From: an uncultured Anaerocolumna sp.
GTDB taxonomy: Bacteria; Bacillota; Clostridia; Lachnospirales; Lachnospiraceae
Assembly: GCA_937901695.1 (NCBI GenBank)
Contig: CALDJN010000220.1
Location: 1 to 9,023, forward strand
DNA: 9,023 nucleotides
Reading direction: 5' to 3'
A program made the translations under genes and the position numbers. A model generated the notes under the pieces. It was not told where the DNA came from, made no database searches, and was given only the letters and a program-made list of their open reading frames with translations. This document shows positions 4,943 through 9,023 of the stretch, in pieces (within the stretch, counting starts at the first letter, position 1; each line of letters starts with the position of its first letter).

Positions 4943-5746
4943 ATGGAGATTCAGTTATGGAGAGAAATATTAGATCCCTATGTTTTAGCAGTTGATGAAT
5001 TGGTAGTTAAGTTCAATCATGTTATTGATGAATATCGTAAAATGGGTGATTATTCACCAATTGAACAAGTAAATGGAAGAGTTAAAACCATATCCAGCAT
5101 CTTAGAAAAATCGCAGAAAAAAAACATTCCTTTAGATAATATTGAAGAAGAAATTGAAGATATAGCAGGTATTCGTATTATCTGTCAATTTGTGGAAGAT
5201 ATTAATAAAGTAGTAGAAATCATTAGAAAAAGAACAGATATGGATATAAAAAGTGAAAAAGATTACATTACTAATATGAAATCCAGTGGGTACAGAAGCT
5301 ATCATTTAATAGTTTATTATAATGTTGAAACCCTTACAGGTACAAAACGAATACAAGCAGAGATTCAGATACGTACCTTAGCTATGAACTTTTGGGCAAC
5401 GATTGAACATTCCCTTCAATACAAGTATAAACATAATATGCCGGAGCATATTCGAAGCAGACTTTCCGGAGCAGCTAATGCTATAATTGCATTGGATGCC
5501 GAGATGTCACAGATTCGTGGTGAAATTATGGATGCCCAAAACTCATTTAAGATAAAAGCAAATACTGTATCGGATATATTAACCAATATACAGAATTTAT
5601 ATAAAGTAGCAAATAAGCGAGAAGTTATTAAGATTCAAGATGAATTTTATAAGATTTATGAAACCGGAGATTTAGAACAATTAGAACGTTTTAGTAAGGA
5701 ACTAGACGTGATATCAGAAGGATACCGGGCTCAAAGCTTAAGATAG
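4943..5746 (+). CDS. Small alarmone synthetase, RelQ/RelP-type GTP pyrophosphokinase
   Basis: The product transfers pyrophosphate from ATP to GTP or GDP to make (p)ppGpp, the stringent-response signal, in the cytoplasm. Its 267 residues hold a synthetase domain only, with no HD hydrolase, TGS or ACT domain. Motifs in order: NGRVKTISSILEK (44-56), EDIAGIRIICQF (72-83; Asp73 as expected Mg ligand), KDYITNMKSSGYRSYHL (106-122; the Gly-Tyr-Arg-Ser nucleotide-binding loop) and AEIQIRTLAMNFWATIEH (139-156; Glu140 as second acidic ligand). The helical C-terminus (about 168-260) probably serves oligomerisation. AGGAG (4929-4933) 9 nt upstream supports the start. The gene stands alone with its own promoter and long leader, as expected for a synthetase controlled by transcription. 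The final codons AGC TTA AGA TAG are the first unit of the tandem array downstream. RelQ versus RelP cannot be settled here. Confidence 0.93.
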   Translation: MEIQLWREILDPYVLAVDELVVKFNHVIDEYRKMGDYSPIEQVNGRVKTISSILEKSQKKNIPLDNIEEEIEDIAGIRIICQFVEDINKVVEIIRKRTDMDIKSEKDYITNMKSSGYRSYHLIVYYNVETLTGTKRIQAEIQIRTLAMNFWATIEHSLQYKYKHNMPEHIRSRLSGAANAIIALDAEMSQIRGEIMDAQNSFKIKANTVSDILTNIQNLYKVANKREVIKIQDEFYKIYETGDLEQLERFSKELDVISEGYRAQSLR

Positions 5747-5880
5747 CTTAAGATAGATTAAGTAAGATAGATTAAGATAGATAAATATAAATTAAGATAA
5801 ATTAAGATGATTAAGATAGTTTAGGATGGATTAAGATAATTTGGGATAAATTGAGACAATTCACGATGATTTAAGATAAA
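5735..5880. repeat. Degenerate tandem array (ATTAAGATAG-like) starting in the alarmone synthetase stop codon
   Basis: AGCTTAAGAT occurs twice back to back (5735-5744, 5745-5754), the first copy covering the last codons and the first base of the stop codon. It drifts into AGATTAAG/ATTAAGAT units of about 10-13 bp, becoming steadily less regular until about 5880. One base in the register (T at 5744) begins the TAG. No ORF or RNA gene is apparent in it. It looks like slipped-strand expansion seeded by the gene's tail. Confidence 0.75.
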
Positions 5881-5891
5881 TAGAAAAGAAA

Positions 5892-5987
5892 TGTCATTCT
5901 GAGCCTAAATTCAGTTTTATTGAATTTAGGCGAAGAATCTAGTTAACGGAATTTACTAAGATTCTTCGCCCTTGGCTCAGAATGACA
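5892..5987. mobile_element. MITE/REP-like palindromic element of 96 bp
   Basis: Terminal inverted repeats TGTCATTCTGAGCC (5892-5905) and GGCTCAGAATGACA (5974-5987) match over 14 of 14 bases. Between them are two hairpins: 5903-5913 with 5921-5931, and 5929-5940 (GGCGAAGAATCT) with 5959-5970. The whole can fold as a three-way, cloverleaf-like structure. The words GTCATTCTGAG and CGAAGAATCT are familiar from short interspersed repeats in many bacterial genomes. It codes for nothing. It sits 23 bp before the methyltransferase start, so it may also separate transcripts. No target-site duplication is clear. Confidence 0.8.
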
Positions 5988-6010
5988 GCTTATAGGATTA
6001 AGGAGATTTT

Positions 6011-7399
6011 ATGATATTACCTAAGCTTTTTGAAGAGCGTATGAAAGGTTTACTAAAGGATGAATATACAGATTTTGTTCATTCTTATGACCAAAAACAT
6101 TACAGTGGACTTCGTGTAAACACATTAAAATTAACACCAAAAGAATTTGAAAACATTTGTCCCTTCGAAATTACAAGAATACCTTGGATTGAGAACGGCT
6201 ATTACTATAACGGAAATGACCAACCAGCAAGACATCCCTATTATCATGCTGGCTTATATTATATTCAGGAACCTAGTGCAATGACACCAGCCAATTTACT
6301 TCCGGTTGAACCTGGAGACAAGGTATTAGATTTGTGTGCCGCTCCCGGTGGTAAAAGTACGGAACTGGCAGCAAAATTAAAAGGAGAGGGTCTTTTAGTA
6401 GCAAATGATATTAGTAATTCCAGAGCAAAAGCCCTACTTAAGAATATTGAATTATTCGGTGTCCGTAATGGAGTTGTTATTAGTGAGGCACCTGCCAAAC
6501 TAGCTAATTATTTTGAAGGCTATTTTGATAAAATACTGGTAGATGCACCTTGTTCTGGAGAAGGTATGTTTCGAAAGAGCCCTTCTATTATGAAAAACTG
6601 GGAACAGTATGGGGTGGACTATTATAATAAATTACAAAAAGAAATCATACTTCTTGGGGCAAAGATGTTAAAACCAGGGGGTAAAATGTTATATTCAACT
6701 TGCACCTTTTCCCCTGAGGAGAATGAGGGAACTATTAAGTATTTATTAGAAAACTGCCCGGAATTCCACGTTTTAAATCCAATAGAATATAAGCAGAGTA
6801 AAGAAGAAGTATCCTATGAGGGATTTTCATTCGGCAGACCGGAATGGGTAGATGGACCGGAAGAATTAAAAAATTGTATTCGCTTATGGCCTCATAGGAT
6901 TCACGGAGAAGGACATTTTATCACCCTTCTTGAAAAGTCCACTTCTAATGAAGCAGATTATGAAATTGGTAAATTAAATCATGGCAGCTTATCAGGAGAA
7001 GCAGAAGATTTTATAAATAGTTTAGGTATAGAATGGGATTCAAATCAGTTAAACATCCGTGAGGACAAGTTATATTTATATCCTAAAGAACTTCCCAGCC
7101 TAAAAGGTTTGAGAATTATGAGACCTGGATTGTTCCTTGGAGAGATGAAGAAAAATCGTTTTGAGCCAAGTCAGGCTTTGGCAAGTGCACTTAAAATAGG
7201 TGAGTATAATAATACCATCAATTTATCAGCAGATAATCCGGATACCATAAAATATCTGAAATGTGAAACTATTGATGTAGCTGGTGATTATAAAGATGGC
7301 TGGCAGCTTATATGTGTTGATGGCTATCCTCTTGGATGGGGAAAACTTACTGGTCAGACTTTGAAAAACAAATATCTTCCTGGTTGGAGATGGATGTAA
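6011..7399 (+). CDS. RsmF/YebU-like (NOL1/NOP2/Sun) RNA m5C methyltransferase
   Basis: SAM-dependent cytosine-5 RNA methyltransferase, probably acting on rRNA in the cytoplasm. The 462 residues comprise an N-terminal substrate part (1-95), the Rossmann methyltransferase domain (about 96-310) and a C-terminal RsmF/PUA-like region (about 325-462). Visible motifs: IQEPSAM (85-91), LDLCAAPGGKSTELA (106-120, SAM motif I), ANDIS (131-135), VDAPCSGEGMFRK (177-189, with Cys181) and YSTCTFSPEENE (228-239, with Cys231). Two cysteines are the hallmark of the Nop2/Sun family: that of motif VI attacks C6 and that of motif IV releases the product. TAAGGAG (5999-6005) 5 nt upstream fixes the start. Length and C-terminal region fit RsmF better than RsmB, which has an NusB domain. 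The exact target base is not readable from sequence. The next gene also modifies rRNA. Confidence 0.93.
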   Translation: MILPKLFEERMKGLLKDEYTDFVHSYDQKHYSGLRVNTLKLTPKEFENICPFEITRIPWIENGYYYNGNDQPARHPYYHAGLYYIQEPSAMTPANLLPVEPGDKVLDLCAAPGGKSTELAAKLKGEGLLVANDISNSRAKALLKNIELFGVRNGVVISEAPAKLANYFEGYFDKILVDAPCSGEGMFRKSPSIMKNWEQYGVDYYNKLQKEIILLGAKMLKPGGKMLYSTCTFSPEENEGTIKYLLENCPEFHVLNPIEYKQSKEEVSYEGFSFGRPEWVDGPEELKNCIRLWPHRIHGEGHFITLLEKSTSNEADYEIGKLNHGSLSGEAEDFINSLGIEWDSNQLNIREDKLYLYPKELPSLKGLRIMRPGLFLGEMKKNRFEPSQALASALKIGEYNNTINLSADNPDTIKYLKCETIDVAGDYKDGWQLICVDGYPLGWGKLTGQTLKNKYLPGWRWM

Positions 7400-7511
7400 G
7401 TTCAGACCACCCCGCTTCATTTGGGATGTCACAGGCTGAACTGTAAAAAAAATATTATATATTTATTAAGGCAAAAAGCAACATAAAGGTTATTGAAAGG
7501 ATACAAGATGA

Positions 7512-8234
7512 ATGGGCGATACAGTTCGTTTAGATAAATATCTTACTGCCATGGGTGTTGGTACAAGAAGTGAAGTAAAAACTTATATCAGAAAAGGAAG
7601 AGTACAAGTAGATGGACAAGTTGTAAAAGAACCGGATATAAAGATAAATACAACGAATGTTCAAGTACTATTTGATAATAAATTATTACAGTATGAGGAA
7701 TTTGTCTATTATATGTTAAATAAACCAGCTGGAGTAGTATCTGCAACCACAGATAATCAATCCACAACAGTTGTAGAGTTAATTAAAGAAGGAAAAAATA
7801 AGGATATTTTTCCCGTTGGCCGCTTGGATAAAGATACGGAAGGTTTATTATTAATTACCAATGATGGAGACTTATCTCATCAGCTTCTTTCTCCCAGAAA
7901 GCATATTGGAAAAGTATATTATGCCAAAGTTAAGGGCTGTGTAACACAAGAAGATATTCTTGCATTTGAAAAAGGAATAAGAATTAATGATGAATTTACA
8001 ACATTACCGGCAAAACTGAATATAATAAAATATGACGAAATATCAGAAATTGAAGTGACAATTTTCGAAGGTAAATTTCATCAGGTAAAACGAATGTTTA
8101 TGGCAGTAGGAAAAGAAGTTATATATTTAAAACGGCTGAGTATGGGAAATTTAAGATTAGACGAAACTCTTCTTCCTGGAGAATATAGAAGGCTTACCCA
8201 AGGGGAAATTAATTCTCTTAAAAATAAAGGTTAA
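7512..8234 (+). CDS. RsuA-family rRNA pseudouridine synthase
   Basis: Converts a specific uridine in rRNA to pseudouridine. The 240-residue protein has an N-terminal S4 RNA-binding domain (about 5-48: VRLDKYLTAMGVGTRSEV, then KGRVQVDGQVV) and the catalytic domain. Motifs: YYMLNKPAGVVSA (66-78), GRLDKDTEGLLLITNDG (103-119, nucleophile Asp106) and EGKFHQVKRMF (186-196). STTVVELI (84-91) looks more like RsuA (16S U516) than RluB, but the target is inferred. AAAGGA (7496-7501), 10 nt upstream, supports ATG 7512; the ATG at 7508 is in another frame and stops after nine codons. The 112-bp gap from the methyltransferase gene contains no clear promoter, so co-transcription with it is possible. The HAD gene follows after 12 bp, almost certainly in the same operon. 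Confidence 0.94.
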   Translation: MGDTVRLDKYLTAMGVGTRSEVKTYIRKGRVQVDGQVVKEPDIKINTTNVQVLFDNKLLQYEEFVYYMLNKPAGVVSATTDNQSTTVVELIKEGKNKDIFPVGRLDKDTEGLLLITNDGDLSHQLLSPRKHIGKVYYAKVKGCVTQEDILAFEKGIRINDEFTTLPAKLNIIKYDEISEIEVTIFEGKFHQVKRMFMAVGKEVIYLKRLSMGNLRLDETLLPGEYRRLTQGEINSLKNKG

Positions 8235-8246
8235 AAAGGTGGATAA

Positions 8247-8900
8247 ATGTTTGAAGATATTAAAGCGGTTTTATTTGATTTAGATGGTACCCTAGTAGAT
8301 TCCATGTGGATGTGGAAAGATATCGATGTGGAATTCTTAAATAAATATGGAGTTGAGTATCCTCATGATTTACAAGAGAATATTGAAGGAATGAGTTTTT
8401 CCGAAACAGCAGAATATTTTAAAGAACGTTTTCAGCTAAAGCAATCCTTAGATAATATTAAAGAAGAGTGGAATCAAATGGCTTGGTATAAATATTCTAA
8501 TGAAGTTCCTTTGAAAGAGGGAGCCTTAGAGTTGTTACAATATTTAAAAGCCAATAATATTAAGGCAGGTATCGCAACCAGCAATTCCAGAGAACTTGTT
8601 AATCTAATTGTTCAAAAATTAGGGGTAGAGTCTTATTTTGAATCTATTCGTACTGCTTGTGAAGTAGAAAAGGGAAAACCTTCACCAGAGATATATCTGT
8701 TAGTTGCGGAAGATTTAGGTGTCAAACCGGAATATTGCTTAGTTTTTGAAGATGTGATTCCCGGTGTAATGGCAGGAAAGAATGCAGGAGCAAAAGTATG
8801 TGCTGTCCATGATGAATATTCTATTAAGGATACGAAAGCTAAGAAAGAAACTGCAGATTATTATATTGATTCTTTTTTTGAACTTCCAATATTGATATGA
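8247..8900 (+). CDS. HAD-superfamily hydrolase, beta-phosphoglucomutase/phosphatase-like
   Basis: Mg-dependent phosphotransferase of HAD subfamily I; substrate unknown (sugar or other small phosphometabolites are common). The 217 residues carry all core motifs: FDLDGTLVDS (10-19, nucleophile Asp11 and acid/base Asp13), IATSNS (109-114, motif II), KGKPSPEIY (142-150, Lys144) and VFEDVIPGV (166-174, motif IV Glu168-Asp169). An alpha-helical cap of the C1 type lies between about 17 and 88. AAGGTGG (8236-8242) precedes the ATG by 4 nt, and the gene starts 12 bp after the pseudouridine synthase, so the two are translated from one transcript. The last codons TTG ATA TGA form the beginning of the first unit of the 18-bp tandem repeat that follows, so that array grew out of the gene end. 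Family certain; substrate not assignable. Confidence 0.92.
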   Translation: MFEDIKAVLFDLDGTLVDSMWMWKDIDVEFLNKYGVEYPHDLQENIEGMSFSETAEYFKERFQLKQSLDNIKEEWNQMAWYKYSNEVPLKEGALELLQYLKANNIKAGIATSNSRELVNLIVQKLGVESYFESIRTACEVEKGKPSPEIYLLVAEDLGVKPEYCLVFEDVIPGVMAGKNAGAKVCAVHDEYSIKDTKAKKETADYYIDSFFELPILI

Positions 8901-9023
8901 ATTAGAAAATTGATATAAATTAAAAAAATTGATATAAATTAGAAAATTAATATGAATTAGAAAATTGAATGAATTAGAAAATTAATATGAATTAGAAAAT
9001 TAATATGAATTAGAAAATTAATA
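8892..9023. repeat. 18-bp tandem repeat starting in the HAD gene stop codon
   Basis: Seven units of 17-19 bp with consensus TTRATATRAATTAGAAAA run from 8892 to 9017, and a partial eighth runs off the window. Unit starts: 8892, 8910, 8929, 8947, 8965, 8982, 9000, 9018. Unit 1 contains the last two codons and the stop of the HAD gene. Early units read TTGATAT, later ones mostly TTAATAT; the last complete copies (8982-8999 and 9000-9017) are identical, suggesting recent growth away from the gene. There are no unique spacers, so this is not a CRISPR array. Confidence 0.9.

Noticed and set aside
7399..7442. Intrinsic terminator after the methyltransferase gene (AGTTCAG / CTGAACT arms)
   Set aside because: Only 7 bp pair around a 30-nt loop, and an A-run rather than a T-run follows on the + strand. 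The minus-strand reading has no T-run after the stem either.
8892..9023. CRISPR array
   Set aside because: Units of 18 bp follow each other directly with no unique spacers and there are no cas genes nearby; it is a plain tandem repeat.

Overview
The window is AT-rich chromosomal DNA with all eight main genes on the + strand. Low-GC codon use, AAGGAG/GGAG-type ribosome binding sites and the protein families (LCP, CapA, a membrane-type M23 peptidase, a small alarmone synthetase) point to a Clostridia member. The M23 protein in particular resembles a Lachnospiraceae type. The genus is not determined.

Layout: (a) 1-2199 is a cell-envelope block. It holds the 3' part of a CapA-like protein and then a LytR-CpsA-Psr (LCP) ligase with its own strong promoter, an upstream dyad and a 5'-UTR hairpin. 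(b) 2353-3516 carries a secreted protein with three short collagen-like Gly-X-Y blocks rich in Gly-Pro-Leu and a C-terminal beta-sandwich-like domain. Its base and codon use differ from the neighbours. (c) 3604-4547 is a membrane-anchored M23 peptidase gene. Its anchor (3663-3785) and catalytic part (3822-4547) share one frame but are separated by a single TAG, which lies inside a perfect 31-bp inverted repeat with a 47-bp loop. (d) 4548-5746 is a 395-bp intergenic stretch with a strong hairpin, a promoter and a long leader carrying a duplicated element, followed by a RelQ/RelP-type (p)ppGpp synthetase. (e) 5735-5987 holds a degenerate tandem array and then a 96-bp MITE-like palindromic element. 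(f) 6011-8900 is an RNA-modification and housekeeping block: an m5C RNA methyltransferase, an RsuA-type pseudouridine synthase and, 12 bp later, a HAD phosphatase. (g) 8892-9023 is an 18-bp tandem repeat that runs off the window.

CapA, LCP and the M23 peptidase all act on the wall or its polymers, and the Gly-Pro-Leu protein is exported, so the first half is a surface module. The second half deals with stress signalling and rRNA modification. The observations most worth following are the hairpin-split M23 gene, the Gly-Pro-Leu protein, two tandem arrays that each appear to have grown out of the last codons of the preceding gene, and the repeat-containing leader of the alarmone synthetase.
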